From an uncultured Bryobacteraceae bacterium (GTDB taxonomy: Bacteria > Acidobacteriota > Terriglobia > Bryobacterales > Bryobacteraceae), in assembly GCA_937920635.1 (NCBI GenBank), contig CAKZUE010000008.1, positions 1-64,000 of the forward strand: a DNA stretch of 64,000 bases. The letters are read 5' to 3'. This document shows positions 36,216 to 44,733 of this stretch, one piece after another (position 1 is the first letter of the stretch; every line of letters begins with the position of its first letter). The notes under the pieces were generated by a model. That model saw nothing but the letters and a program-made list of their open reading frames with translations, was not told the DNA's origin and did no database searches. The position numbers were made by a program, and so were the translations under genes.

Positions 36216-37862
36216 ATGTTCGATATGGCACTGCACCCGCTGGCCGGCCGTCCGGCTCCTTCAGAGGCCCTGATTGATGTCGAAAAGCTCGTGGCCGCCT
36301 ACCACGGGAAGACTCCCGACATGAGCGACCCGCACCAGCGGGTGAGCTTCGGCACCAGCGGCCACCGCGGCACTTCGCTGGCGGCCACGTTCACCGAGGC
36401 CCACATCCTTGCCATCGCGCAGGCCATCTGCGATTACCGGCGCGAGCGCGGCTACACGGGAACGCTGTTCATGGGCAAGGACACGCACGCGCTTTCCGCG
36501 CCCGCCGAGCGCACGGCCATCGAGGTCTTCGCCGCCAACGGCGTCGAGACCGCCATCGAACAGAGCGGCGGCTACACGCCCACTCCCGTCATTTCGCACG
36601 CGATTCTCGAGGCCAACCGCACAGGCGGCGCCGTCTGTGATGGCGTGGTGATCACGCCCAGCCACAATCCTCCTTCTGATGGCGGCTTCAAGTACAACCC
36701 GCCCGATGGCGGTCCGGCGGGCTCGGAGGTGACCTCGTGGATCGAGCGGCGCGCCAATGAATTGCTGCTGGAAGGCAACCGCGGCGTGAAGCGCATTTCT
36801 TACGATGAGGCTCTCCGCTCCGGGCGCGTGCGCGCCATCGATTTCGCACAAGGCTACATTGAGCAGCTCGGCGCGGTGATCGACATGGAGGCCATCCGCA
36901 CGGCAGGGCTGCGGATCGGCGTGGATCCGCTGGGCGGCGCGGGTGTGCATTACTGGGCCCGGATCGCCGATCGCTACGGCCTGAATCTGACCGTGGTGAA
37001 TCCTCGCGTGGATCCGGCGTTCTCCTTCATGACGCTCGATCACGACGGCAAGATCCGCATGGATTGCTCCAGCCCGTACGCGATGGCAGGGCTCGTGAGC
37101 CTGAAGGATCAGTTCGACATCGCCTTCGGCAACGACCCGGACACGGACCGCCACGGCATCGTCACGCCCAGCGGCGGACTGATGAATCCGAATCATTACC
37201 TCTGCGCGGCCATCCGCTACCTCTGCACGCACCGCTCCGGGTGGCCGGCGGCGGCGAAGATCGGCAAGACGCTGGTGTCAAGCGGCATCATCGACCGCGT
37301 GGCGGCGGCGGTGGGACGAGCCGTGTGCGAGGTGCCGGTGGGTTTCAAGTGGTTCGCGCCGGGGCTGTACGACGGCTCGCTGTGTTTCGGCGGCGAGGAG
37401 AGCGCCGGCGCGAGCTTCGTGCGCCGAGACGGCACGGTGTGGACCACAGACAAGGACGGCATCATCCTGGGACTGCTCGCCTGCGAGATCACCGCCGTGA
37501 CGGGGCGCGACCCGGCGGCTCATTATCGAGAGATTGAGAGCGAGTTGGGCCGCTCTTTCTACACGCGGATCGACACGCCCGCCGAGCCGGAGCAGAAGGC
37601 GAAGCTCGCCCGCCTGGATGCGGGCTCGGTGACGGACTCCGAACTGGCCGGCGACCCGATCACGGCGAAGCTCACGGCAGCGCCCGGCAACGGCGCGCCC
37701 ATCGGCGGGCTGAAGGTGGTGACCGAAGGCGGCTGGTTCGCCGCCAGGCCCTCGGGCACGGAGAACATCTACAAGCTGTACGCGGAAAGCTTCCGCAGCG
37801 AAGCGCACCTTCAGAGGATCGTCGAGGAGGCGCGGGCGCTCGTGCTGCGCGCGCTCGGCTGA
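36216..37862 (+). CDS. pgm: Phosphoglucomutase, alpha-D-glucose phosphate specific
   Basis: 548 residues. [20 protein letters not shown] is the Pgm N terminus. [15 protein letters not shown] is the typical substrate loop, and [19 protein letters not shown] carries the phosphoserine. [12 protein letters not shown] is the magnesium loop (DPDTDR), [11 protein letters not shown] the sugar-binding loop, and [16 protein letters not shown] the phosphate-binding loop. It interconverts glucose-1-P and glucose-6-P, linking glycogen and nucleotide-sugar synthesis with glycolysis. A second ATG at 36225 (MALHPLAG) fits the family equally well. Divergent from the Tat-signal reductase with 75 bases between. 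Confidence 0.95.
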   Translation: MFDMALHPLAGRPAPSEALIDVEKLVAAYHGKTPDMSDPHQRVSFGTSGHRGTSLAATFTEAHILAIAQAICDYRRERGYTGTLFMGKDTHALSAPAERTAIEVFAANGVETAIEQSGGYTPTPVISHAILEANRTGGAVCDGVVITPSHNPPSDGGFKYNPPDGGPAGSEVTSWIERRANELLLEGNRGVKRISYDEALRSGRVRAIDFAQGYIEQLGAVIDMEAIRTAGLRIGVDPLGGAGVHYWARIADRYGLNLTVVNPRVDPAFSFMTLDHDGKIRMDCSSPYAMAGLVSLKDQFDIAFGNDPDTDRHGIVTPSGGLMNPNHYLCAAIRYLCTHRSGWPAAAKIGKTLVSSGIIDRVAAAVGRAVCEVPVGFKWFAPGLYDGSLCFGGEESAGASFVRRDGTVWTTDKDGIILGLLACEITAVTGRDPAAHYREIESELGRSFYTRIDTPAEPEQKAKLARLDAGSVTDSELAGDPITAKLTAAPGNGAPIGGLKVVTEGGWFAARPSGTENIYKLYAESFRSEAHLQRIVEEARALVLRALG

Positions 37863-37866
37863 GCCG

Positions 37867-38577
37867 TCAGTCCAGCGCGGCGATCTCGCCGGGCACGATC
37901 TTGCGCGTGCGCGGCAGATACCCGCGGTAGCTGAGATAGCCGACGCCCGCCAGGATTCCCACGAACACCGCCAGCTTCAGCACGTCCGTGGCGCGGTTCA
38001 ACGGCAGCGTCTTCCAGAGAATCCAGAGCACGGGCTGCGCGATGCACATGGCCCACACGGTTCCGTAAAAGTAGCGGCGCTCGTCGCCCTCGCCCGCTGT
38101 GGAAGGCTTCACGCGCGGCAGCTTGCCCAGAGCTCCGAGAATCCAGATGGGCACGGCGATGGGGAAGTACCCGTACCAGTAGATCTGCTTCAGCATCCAC
38201 TTGCCGGTGGCCACCGCCACGATCAGCCCGGCGAGATTCAGCACGCCGTAAGTGATGGCCGCGCCCCACGCGAACGTATAGCAGACGCGGCGGTAGAGCG
38301 GGTTGGGCTTGTCTTCGGTGAAACGGATGATATAGGGCGCTGGCTCGCAGCCGGGCAGCTTGCCACGCAGCCCGGCGATGCCGGTTCCTATCAGCACCGC
38401 CGCCAGCCACCACGTCATGCGGCCGCCGAAGCCCTCCTCGAACAGCCGGAAAACCATCGGTCCGGGGATCAGGAAAAACACGAAGATCCAGATGGGCCAG
38501 TGGTTGAAGCGGTAGTAAAGCTTGTTGCGCGTGCGGATCTTCCGCTGGCTGGCCAGTTCGATCTTGACGTCACCCAT
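37867..38577 (-). CDS. Multi-pass membrane protein of unknown function
   Basis: 236 residues from ATG 38577, which has GGAAGG 5 bases upstream. About six hydrophobic segments: WPIWIFVFFLIPGPMVF, MTWWLAAVLIGTGIAGL, FAWGAAITYGVLNLAGLIVA, YFPIAVPIWILGALG, WAMCIAQPVLWILWK and LAVFVGILAGVGYLSY. Between them sit polar loops with EPAPYIIRFTEDKPNPLYRR. I know no function for it. Its 3' end is only 4 bases from the convergent pgm stop, and it is divergent from the SDR gene at 38634. Confidence 0.78.
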   Translation of the reverse strand: MGDVKIELASQRKIRTRNKLYYRFNHWPIWIFVFFLIPGPMVFRLFEEGFGGRMTWWLAAVLIGTGIAGLRGKLPGCEPAPYIIRFTEDKPNPLYRRVCYTFAWGAAITYGVLNLAGLIVAVATGKWMLKQIYWYGYFPIAVPIWILGALGKLPRVKPSTAGEGDERRYFYGTVWAMCIAQPVLWILWKTLPLNRATDVLKLAVFVGILAGVGYLSYRGYLPRTRKIVPGEIAALD

Positions 38578-38633
38578 ACAAACCTTCCAGTGTGCCACAG
38601 CCGGCCCGCGCGGCAGGCGGTAGAATGCCGCAC

Positions 38634-39404
38634 ATGCGAATCGATCTAGCCGGACAGAGGGCGCTGGTGACAGGAGGCGCGCGGGGCATCGGCGCGGCGG
38701 CGGCGGAAGCTCTGCGAGCCTGCGGAGCGGAGGTGATCGTGATCGACAAACTGCGCGATCCGCCGGTGGATGTGACCGACACGCAGGCTCTGGAAAAAGC
38801 CTTTGCGCGCGCGGGCGATCTGGACATCGTGGTGGCCAACGCGGGCACGGCCGTGTTCCACCGCCTGGATGAAACCAGCGACGCCGAATGGCGCCGCCTG
38901 ATCGACATCAATCTGACGGGAATATTCCACACGGTGCGGCTGGCGGCCCGCGGAATGAAGCCGCGGCGGCGCGGCGCCATCGTGCTGACGGCGAGCACCA
39001 ACTCGTTCGACGGAGAAGCGGACCTGATCGCCTACAACGCCACCAAGGCGGGGCTGCTGGGCATTCTGCGCACAGCGGCCAATGAACTCGGCCCGTGGGG
39101 CATCCGCGTCAACGCCGTCTGCCCGGGGCTGATCCGCACGGATCTCACCGCCGCCCACTTCGCGCAGCCGGAGCTGCTGCGGGACTATTTCCGCCACATC
39201 CCGCTAGGCCGCGGCGGCGCGCCCGAGGAGGTGGCGCAGGCGATTGCATTCCTTGCCTCGCCGCTGGCGTCCTACATCAGCGGCGCGACACTGCTGGTCG
39301 ACGGCGGGCAGATGGCGGCCAAATTCAGCGTCTGGGACGAGCGCATGGGGCGCTTCGCCGGCGATCACTGGGAGCTCGCGGACTCGCCTTCCACCACCGC
39401 CTGA
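38634..39404 (+). CDS. SDR family oxidoreductase
   Basis: 256 residues from ATG 38634 (MRIDLAGQRALVTGGARGIG); an ATG at 38625 is also possible. Classical SDR: TGGARGIGAAAAEAL (TGxxxGxG), DVTDTQAL, DIVVANAGTAVF (a NAG variant), IVLTASTNS with catalytic Ser, IAYNATKAGLLGILRT (YxxxK), VNAVCPGLIRTDLT, and SGATLLVDGGQM. Substrate unknown. The last 40 bases overlap the 3' end of the convergent DUF72 gene. Confidence 0.87.
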   Translation: MRIDLAGQRALVTGGARGIGAAAAEALRACGAEVIVIDKLRDPPVDVTDTQALEKAFARAGDLDIVVANAGTAVFHRLDETSDAEWRRLIDINLTGIFHTVRLAARGMKPRRRGAIVLTASTNSFDGEADLIAYNATKAGLLGILRTAANELGPWGIRVNAVCPGLIRTDLTAAHFAQPELLRDYFRHIPLGRGGAPEEVAQAIAFLASPLASYISGATLLVDGGQMAAKFSVWDERMGRFAGDHWELADSPSTTA

Positions 39405-40333
39405 ATCGTGCCCGGGGCGTTGCCCTCGAGCCGGTTGTTCACGAACAGGAACGCCATCTGCCGGCGTTGCCGCGCGCGATCGATCAGCGCCCGCAGCGCC
39501 GAGCGCGCGCCCTCGTTGACCTCCTGGATGCGGTCATAGGGCTCGAACCGCGCCACCGCCTGCTCGTAAGTCCGCCCGTGGCGCAGCAGGGCGCGCGCCA
39601 CCAGGAAGTCCGCCGTATAGGCGGCTTCGATCTTCACCTGCTGCTCCAGCGGCGGCATGCGCGTCCAGGCGTTGAAGACGTGCGCCGCGCCGCGCCCCCG
39701 CAGCGATTCGAGGTACGGTTCATCGAGATACTCTTTGTTGCGGATCTCGACCGCATACCGCCAGCCGGCGGGCAGGGCGGCAAGGAAGCGGCGCAGATCG
39801 GCGGCGAACGGCTCGACGCTTTCGTAATGCCGCCTGCCCATCGTGCCAAACTCGAATATCAGCACGCCGATCTGCGCGGCGTACGGCTCGAGCGGCTCGA
39901 GAAACGCCCGCTGGAACAGGTCCGCGTCCAGAAAATGCTCGTTCGCCTTCCCCGCCCTGCCGCCGTACCGGGCATGGCCCGGCCATTCTTTGACCGTGAT
40001 CTCTTCGGGAACTTTCAAGCCGAAAAGCAGCCGCGGCGCCAGGCTGAACAACCTGCGCCAGTAGTCCCTCGACGGGAATTGATAGAAGGAAAAATCGCCG
40101 CCCACGGCGGGAAACACTTCCGCATATTCGGACAGGCATTCGGTCTCGAATTTCTTTTGTGAGAACCGCCCGCGCGTCGAGTAGCGCTCGCGTGTATAGA
40201 TCTGGCCGAGCCAGCCTTCGTATTTCCACGAGCTCGTGCCCAGATAGACCCCCTGCGCGGCCAGCTCGGCCAGGCGCGCCGCCAGGCGCTCGCGCGGCGA
40301 GGCGGGTTGAGCGAACAGCGGCAGAGACTCCAT
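39365..40333 (-). CDS. DUF72 (YecE-like) TIM-barrel protein
   Basis: 322 residues. The DUF72 hallmarks are YLGTSSWKYEGWLGQIY near residue 30, FPAVGGDFSFYQFPSRDYW, FGLKVPEEITVK, LEPYAAQIGVLIFEFG, WRYAVEIRNKEYL, and MAFLFVNNRLEGNAPGTIQA at the end, where YxYfNN.gG.A is usual. The fold is a TIM barrel with a possible Fe-S or nuclease-like role; experiments are few. It is divergent from lexA with 79 bases between the two starts, so it could share the LexA-controlled region, which is inference. Confidence 0.85.
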   Translation of the reverse strand: MESLPLFAQPASPRERLAARLAELAAQGVYLGTSSWKYEGWLGQIYTRERYSTRGRFSQKKFETECLSEYAEVFPAVGGDFSFYQFPSRDYWRRLFSLAPRLLFGLKVPEEITVKEWPGHARYGGRAGKANEHFLDADLFQRAFLEPLEPYAAQIGVLIFEFGTMGRRHYESVEPFAADLRRFLAALPAGWRYAVEIRNKEYLDEPYLESLRGRGAAHVFNAWTRMPPLEQQVKIEAAYTADFLVARALLRHGRTYEQAVARFEPYDRIQEVNEGARSALRALIDRARQRRQMAFLFVNNRLEGNAPGTIQAVVEGESASSQ

Positions 40334-40377
40334 GCGGCACCTGCTTCTTCATTGTCTCCCCGCCACGGCAAAGAGGA

Positions 40378-40410
40378 TTGACACAGGCGCAAAAAGTGTA
40401 AATAATTACA
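40378..40410 (+). promoter_or_regulatory. lexA promoter with a palindromic candidate operator
   Basis: TTGACA at 40378-40383 and AATAAT at 40401-40406 are spaced by 17 bases, a near-consensus sigma-70 promoter. The expected start of transcription falls at about 40413, on the lexA ATG itself. TGTAA (40397-40401) and TTACA (40406-40410) form an exact inverted repeat with a 4-base spacer that covers the -10, the place where a LexA autorepression site would be expected. Promoter strength is read directly; LexA binding is inference. Confidence 0.65.
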
Positions 40411-40412
40411 TC

Positions 40413-41030
40413 ATGAAGTTGACAGCCCGGCAGCAGGAGATCTACGACTACATCCTCGCCTACCGGCGCGAGAACGGGTGCTCGCCCTCGATCCCCGAGA
40501 TCCAGCGCCAGTTCGGCATCCGCAGCCCGAACGGGGTGGCGGGACACCTCCATGCTCTGGAGGCCAAGGGGGTCATCCGGCTGTCGAGCCGCGGCTCGCG
40601 GTGCGTCGACGTGCCCGCGGATCCAGCGCTGGAAGCGCGTGTGACGCCTCTGCCCGTTTTCGGCGCGATCCCCGCGGGTCCGCCGCAGTCGGTCGCGCCT
40701 GCCATGGCGGAAGGCGATGCGTGGCTCGACGAAACGCTGCTCGGCTTCCGCCCGAAGCCCGGCTCCTTCCTGCTGAAAGTGCGCGGCGATTCGATGAAGG
40801 ACGCCGGCATTCTGGACGGCGATCTGGTGCTGGTGGAGCCGAACCCGGCGCCGCGCGCAGGGCAGATCGTGGCGGCGCTGATCGACGGCGAATCGACGCT
40901 GAAGCGGCTGGTGAAGGTGCGCGGTGCGTGGTTTCTGAAGGCGGAAAACCCCGCCTATCCGGAGTTGCACCCGCGCGCGGACCTGGTGATCCAGGGCGTG
41001 GTGCGCACGGTGATCCGGCGGATGCCTTGA
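40413..41030 (+). CDS. lexA: LexA repressor / SOS response regulator
   Basis: 205 residues. N-terminal winged helix: LTARQQEIYDYILAYRRENG, PSIPEIQRQFGIRSPNGVAG, HLHALEAKGVIRLS. The S24 autocleavage domain follows, with cleavage expected between Ala88 and Gly89 in VFGAIPAGPP, catalytic Ser127 in VRGDSMKDAGILDGDLV and Lys164 in STLKRL. RecA-stimulated self-cleavage relieves repression of DNA-repair genes. No Shine-Dalgarno precedes the ATG and the promoter -10 ends 6 bases upstream of it, consistent with a leaderless message. ATG is fixed by the family start. Confidence 0.95.
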   Translation: MKLTARQQEIYDYILAYRRENGCSPSIPEIQRQFGIRSPNGVAGHLHALEAKGVIRLSSRGSRCVDVPADPALEARVTPLPVFGAIPAGPPQSVAPAMAEGDAWLDETLLGFRPKPGSFLLKVRGDSMKDAGILDGDLVLVEPNPAPRAGQIVAALIDGESTLKRLVKVRGAWFLKAENPAYPELHPRADLVIQGVVRTVIRRMP

Positions 41031-41270
41031 GCGGGCGCGCGCCGTGCCGGCTGCACGCCGCGGAACGGCGGGATTGGGGCGCACGAGGATGAGCCCGCGC
41101 TGCGCCGCCCGGCTCGCCCGGAGCGGCTGCAACAAAGAAAGTGCAAATTGTTTCGCCCGCGCTGCGGTTGCTCCAGGAGCTGCGCGGACTACGATGGACG
41201 CGGCGCGCCTGTTGCGGCGCGCCCGCCCTTCTGATAAACAGGAACGCGGACCAGGAGAATTGCCCCTCAA

Positions 41271-42080
41271 ATGTTTTCGCTCGTTCTCACCTGTGCGGAG
41301 AGTGAAGTGGAGCAGCTTTCAGCCGAGCTGTGGGAGCGCGGCGCGGCGGGGATCGAAGAGATCAGTCTGCCGGGCAGCCGCTGCCAGCTTCGCGCCTATT
41401 TCGAGAGTCCGGAAGGATTGGCCGATGCATTCGCCGCGTTCGACAGGCGCGTGGAGCCGGTGCCCGATGTCGATTGGGAGTCAGTGTCGCGGCAGGCGTG
41501 GCCCGCCTTTCCGCTGGGGCGGCGGCTCTACGTGGCTGCGGAGTGGGACGAGAGTCCCACGCCCGCCGGACGGCTGCGGCTGACCGTGCATCCGGGACAG
41601 GCGCTCGGCACAGGCGCGCATCCGGCCACGCGGCTGTGCCTGGAGGCGCTGGACCAATATCTGGAACCCAGCGAGGCAGTGCTCGACGTGGGCACGGGAT
41701 CCGGAATCCTGGCCGCTGCCGCGCTGCTGCTGGGCGCGCGGATGGCTGCGGGGTGCGACATCGACTTCGCCTCGCTCGGGATCGCCCGCCGGAATTTGCG
41801 CGCCGATGGGTTGGCGGCGGAGCTGTTCTGCGGCTCCGCGCGGGCGGCGCGCGCGGGAGTGTTCGATCTTGTGGTGGCCAACATCAATGCCGCCACGCAC
41901 GAGTCTTTGGCGGAGGATTACGCCCGGCTCGCGCCGCGGCTGCTCGTTCTGAGCGGATTTCCGGAGCGGGACGCGCCTGCTGTCAAGACAACGATGCAGC
42001 GGCGCGGATACCGGGTGGAGGCGGTACGAACGGAAGAGGAATGGAGGTGCCTGATCCTGTGCAGAGACGATCGTTCCTGA
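41271..42080 (+). CDS. prmA: Ribosomal protein L11 methyltransferase
   Basis: 269 residues. An N-terminal substrate-recognition part is followed by a class I SAM methyltransferase: LGTGAHPATRLCLEALDQY (the PrmA GTGxHxTT-like motif, here GTGAHPAT), AVLDVGTGSGILAAAALLLG (motif I), GCDIDFASLGIARRN and DLVVANINAATHESLAEDY (NxN-like motif IV). It trimethylates ribosomal protein L11. AGGAGA lies 12 bases before the ATG, a long spacing. About 240 bases upstream of it hold no gene I can support. Overlaps the next start. Confidence 0.88.
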   Translation: MFSLVLTCAESEVEQLSAELWERGAAGIEEISLPGSRCQLRAYFESPEGLADAFAAFDRRVEPVPDVDWESVSRQAWPAFPLGRRLYVAAEWDESPTPAGRLRLTVHPGQALGTGAHPATRLCLEALDQYLEPSEAVLDVGTGSGILAAAALLLGARMAAGCDIDFASLGIARRNLRADGLAAELFCGSARAARAGVFDLVVANINAATHESLAEDYARLAPRLLVLSGFPERDAPAVKTTMQRRGYRVEAVRTEEEWRCLILCRDDRS

Positions 42081-43309
42081 CGCTGTTCTCCTCCCTGCCC
42101 GCCTTCACGGCGCCGCCCGCGCCTCACCGCATCACATCAGTGGAACTGTTCCGCCTGCACGGGCGGCGCGCGGTGACGCCCGGTGCGGACGCGCAGTATC
42201 AGGTGCAGCCGCTGCACATCTATCCGGAATACCGTCCCAAGCCCTATCGGGACGATCCGCAGCCGCCGCGCGAAGCGTCCGTCTCGGCCATCTATCTCGC
42301 CATTCGCACGGACCAGGGCAGCGAGGGCTTATACGGCCCCATCGACCGCGAAGCGGCGATCCTGATTGAAACGCAGCTCAAGAATTTTGTTCTGGGCAAG
42401 GACGCCATGGCGGTGGAGACCGTGTGGGACCTGCTCTACCGCTCCAACCGCCATTACCGCAGCTCGCACCCCATGATGGCGATTTCGGCCATCGACAACT
42501 GCCTCTGGGACCTGCGCGGGCGCGTGCTCCATGCGCCGGTTTACCGCCTGCTGGGCGGGCCTACGCGGAGCTCGGTGGAAGCTTATGGCTCCGCGCTGGG
42601 CTATTCGGTGGAGCCGGACGCGGCCGGCAAGCGGGCGGCGGACTTGAAACAGCAGGGATTCCGCCACCAGAAGTGGTTCTTCGCCCACGGCCCCGGAGAC
42701 GGTCCCGAAGGCGTGCGCCGCTGCGCCGATCTCGTCTTCGCCCTGCGGCTGGCGGTGGGACAGGACGTGGATTTGATGTTCGACGCCTTCATGGGTTGGA
42801 CGCTGGACTTCGCCATCGCCTGGGCCAGGCGCGCCGAGCCGCATCATCCGCGCTGGATCGAGGAGGCGTTCCCGCCGGATCAGCTCGACTCCTTCATCGC
42901 GCTGCGCCGCGCCACCTCCATCCCCGTCGCTTCCGGCGAGCACCTGTACAACCGCTGGGAGGTCAAGCGCTACCTCGACGCACAGGCCATCAGCGTCGTG
43001 CAGGCCGATCCGGAGTGGTGCGGGGGCGTCAGCGAGCTGGTCAAGATCTGCCATCTGGCCGCCGCCGCGGGCGTGCAGGTGGTCCCCCACGGCCACTCGC
43101 TCCACGCGGCGCTGCACGTGGTGGCGGCGCAGCCGCCGGCGGTGTGTCCGCTGGTCGAATACCTGATCCTGAAGATGCGCAGCTACTATTTCTTCGAACA
43201 GCGCCAGCCCGCGCCCGCCGGCGGGCGGATCGAACTGCCGGACGCCCCAGGGTTCGGCATCGAGTTCGATCCGTCAAAGATCGAGAAGCGCGAGCCGTTC
43301 CGCCCGTAG
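42041..43309 (+). CDS. Enolase-superfamily dehydratase (mandelate racemase/rhamnonate dehydratase-like), Tat signal
   Basis: 422 residues from ATG 42041, with GGAAGAGG directly upstream; GTG 42059 is the alternative. QRRSFLTLFSSLPAFTAPPA is a twin-arginine leader. The barrel carries the expected ligands and bases: HQKWFFAHGPG (a KxK-type lysine strand), VDLMFDAFMGW (Asp ligand), WIEEAFPPD (Glu ligand), VASGEHLYNRW (third ligand Glu), VVQADPEWCGG (Asp of the His-Asp dyad) and VVPHGHSLHAALH (catalytic His). The C-terminal acid-sugar dehydratases, L-rhamnonate dehydratase among them, share this layout. The N-terminal capping domain is complete. It overlaps prmA by 40 bases. Substrate is inferred; a Tat-exported member is unusual. 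Confidence 0.87.
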   Translation: MEVPDPVQRRSFLTLFSSLPAFTAPPAPHRITSVELFRLHGRRAVTPGADAQYQVQPLHIYPEYRPKPYRDDPQPPREASVSAIYLAIRTDQGSEGLYGPIDREAAILIETQLKNFVLGKDAMAVETVWDLLYRSNRHYRSSHPMMAISAIDNCLWDLRGRVLHAPVYRLLGGPTRSSVEAYGSALGYSVEPDAAGKRAADLKQQGFRHQKWFFAHGPGDGPEGVRRCADLVFALRLAVGQDVDLMFDAFMGWTLDFAIAWARRAEPHHPRWIEEAFPPDQLDSFIALRRATSIPVASGEHLYNRWEVKRYLDAQAISVVQADPEWCGGVSELVKICHLAAAAGVQVVPHGHSLHAALHVVAAQPPAVCPLVEYLILKMRSYYFFEQRQPAPAGGRIELPDAPGFGIEFDPSKIEKREPFRP

Positions 43310-43314
43310 CGCGG

Positions 43315-44733
43315 TTATTCGAACATCTCTTCCACACGCACGACGCGGGCTTCGCGCACTCCGGCGGCGATGGGCCTGCGGCAAACGGCTTCGTCTTCCC
43401 GCAGCAGCCAGTCCGGCCTGGCGGTGTTGTATTGCACGGCCGAAGGCGCGTTGTTCAGGATCGACTCTCTCAGGGCCTGCATGCCGGGACCGGCGAAGGC
43501 GAAAGCAAGCGCGCGAGGGCGCAGATGCCGCTCGACGGCGCGGCGGACATCGGCGGGCGCGAGCTGCGGGAGCCGTTCCCGCAGATACGCCGACTGGCGC
43601 CCCGTGCCGTAATACAAACCGTCGATCTCGTGCCCGAGCTGCGCGCTGCGGGCTTCCTCGAGCAGCACCCAGTGCCGCATCAGGAAGGACCGCGCGGCTT
43701 CGAACTCCTCTTCGGCGAGTCCCGCATCGGCCAGCTTTTCCAGCTCGTGCAGCGCCAGGCGCGCGGCGAAGTGCGCGTGCTCCGGCGCCACGGGACGCAC
43801 CCACAGCTCGAAGATCTGCCGCCGGCGCGCGTGGTTCGGCTCGGGCTCGAGCGTGAACATGGGTCCGGGAAAATACTCGATGTAGGCGTAATCGCCGTAG
43901 TTCAGCCCCCGGTGCTGGCGCAGGCTCTGGAAGAGCCGCCCGCTGCTCATGCGGTGCTGGCCCAGCGCGCTGACGGCCACCAGCAGCGCGGGATAGTCCT
44001 CGTGCCCGCGAAGGACGTCCAGCGGGAAACCCACGGAGACGGCCACGCTTTGCGCGGGCTTTTCCACGAAGACAATCGTCGATTCAGGCAACCGCGGCGG
44101 GGCTGCAACAAAACCGGCGCTTCTTGTTCTTGGCGGAAGCGCGCCGAGCCGCCCCCGCAGCCGCGCGGCGGCGCTCTCCGCCCCCGCGCCGCCGCAGGCG
44201 AGGATCACGTTGTCAAGGCCGTATTCCGCGGTGTGGAAGCCGCGCACCGCGCCCATATCGAGACGGCGCAGCGAGGAAACCCTTCCCTGGCATGGATGTC
44301 CGTACGGGTGGCCGCCGAACACAAGCCCGTAGAGCGCCTCCCGCGCCAGCTCTTCGTCGTTTTCTCCGCGCAAACCCGCTTCCAGATAGTGGACGGCGTC
44401 GTCCCGGAGGCGTTGAAAATCCTCCTCGCGCCAGCCGGGATCACAGAGCATTTCGGCGAGCAGCTCCGCCATCTCCTCCGCGTGATCGGCGTGGCACTCC
44501 ATCCGGAAGCAGGTCATCTCCTTGTCCACGGAGACATCCACGAAGGCGCCGCGCGGAAACAGAAAATCCAGAATCTGTTTGTAGCTGCGGCGGCGCGTTC
44601 CGCCGTGGGCGAGCATTTGCGCGGCGAGCCACGCCGCCCCCTCCTCTCCCGGCGGGTCCATGGCCGAACCCGTCAGAAACACGGCGCGGACCGAGAGCAG
44701 CGGCGAGCGGTCTTCGTGCGTCAGGATCTTCAT
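43315..44733 (-). CDS. M16 peptidase, non-catalytic partner
   Basis: 472 residues from ATG 44733 (MKILTHEDRSPLLSVRAVFL). It has the M16 two-domain plan but the zinc motif is missing: where HxxEH is expected the chain reads GAAWLAAQMLAHGG. Later regions PYGHPCQGRVSSLRRL and GLNYGDYAYIEYFPGPMF fit the second half and the R/Y substrate-positioning motif of M16. In this family a catalytic and a non-catalytic subunit form a clamshell heterodimer. Its ATG overlaps the catalytic gene's stop by 4 bases. It is 5 bases from the convergent enolase-superfamily gene. No signal peptide, so cytoplasmic. Confidence 0.88.
   Translation of the reverse strand: MKILTHEDRSPLLSVRAVFLTGSAMDPPGEEGAAWLAAQMLAHGGTRRRSYKQILDFLFPRGAFVDVSVDKEMTCFRMECHADHAEEMAELLAEMLCDPGWREEDFQRLRDDAVHYLEAGLRGENDEELAREALYGLVFGGHPYGHPCQGRVSSLRRLDMGAVRGFHTAEYGLDNVILACGGAGAESAAARLRGRLGALPPRTRSAGFVAAPPRLPESTIVFVEKPAQSVAVSVGFPLDVLRGHEDYPALLVAVSALGQHRMSSGRLFQSLRQHRGLNYGDYAYIEYFPGPMFTLEPEPNHARRRQIFELWVRPVAPEHAHFAARLALHELEKLADAGLAEEEFEAARSFLMRHWVLLEEARSAQLGHEIDGLYYGTGRQSAYLRERLPQLAPADVRRAVERHLRPRALAFAFAGPGMQALRESILNNAPSAVQYNTARPDWLLREDEAVCRRPIAAGVREARVVRVEEMFE

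Noticed and set aside
41031-41270. Open frames between lexA and prmA
   Set aside because: They are short or run into prmA in another frame with Arg/Ala/Pro-rich sequence and have no ribosome site.
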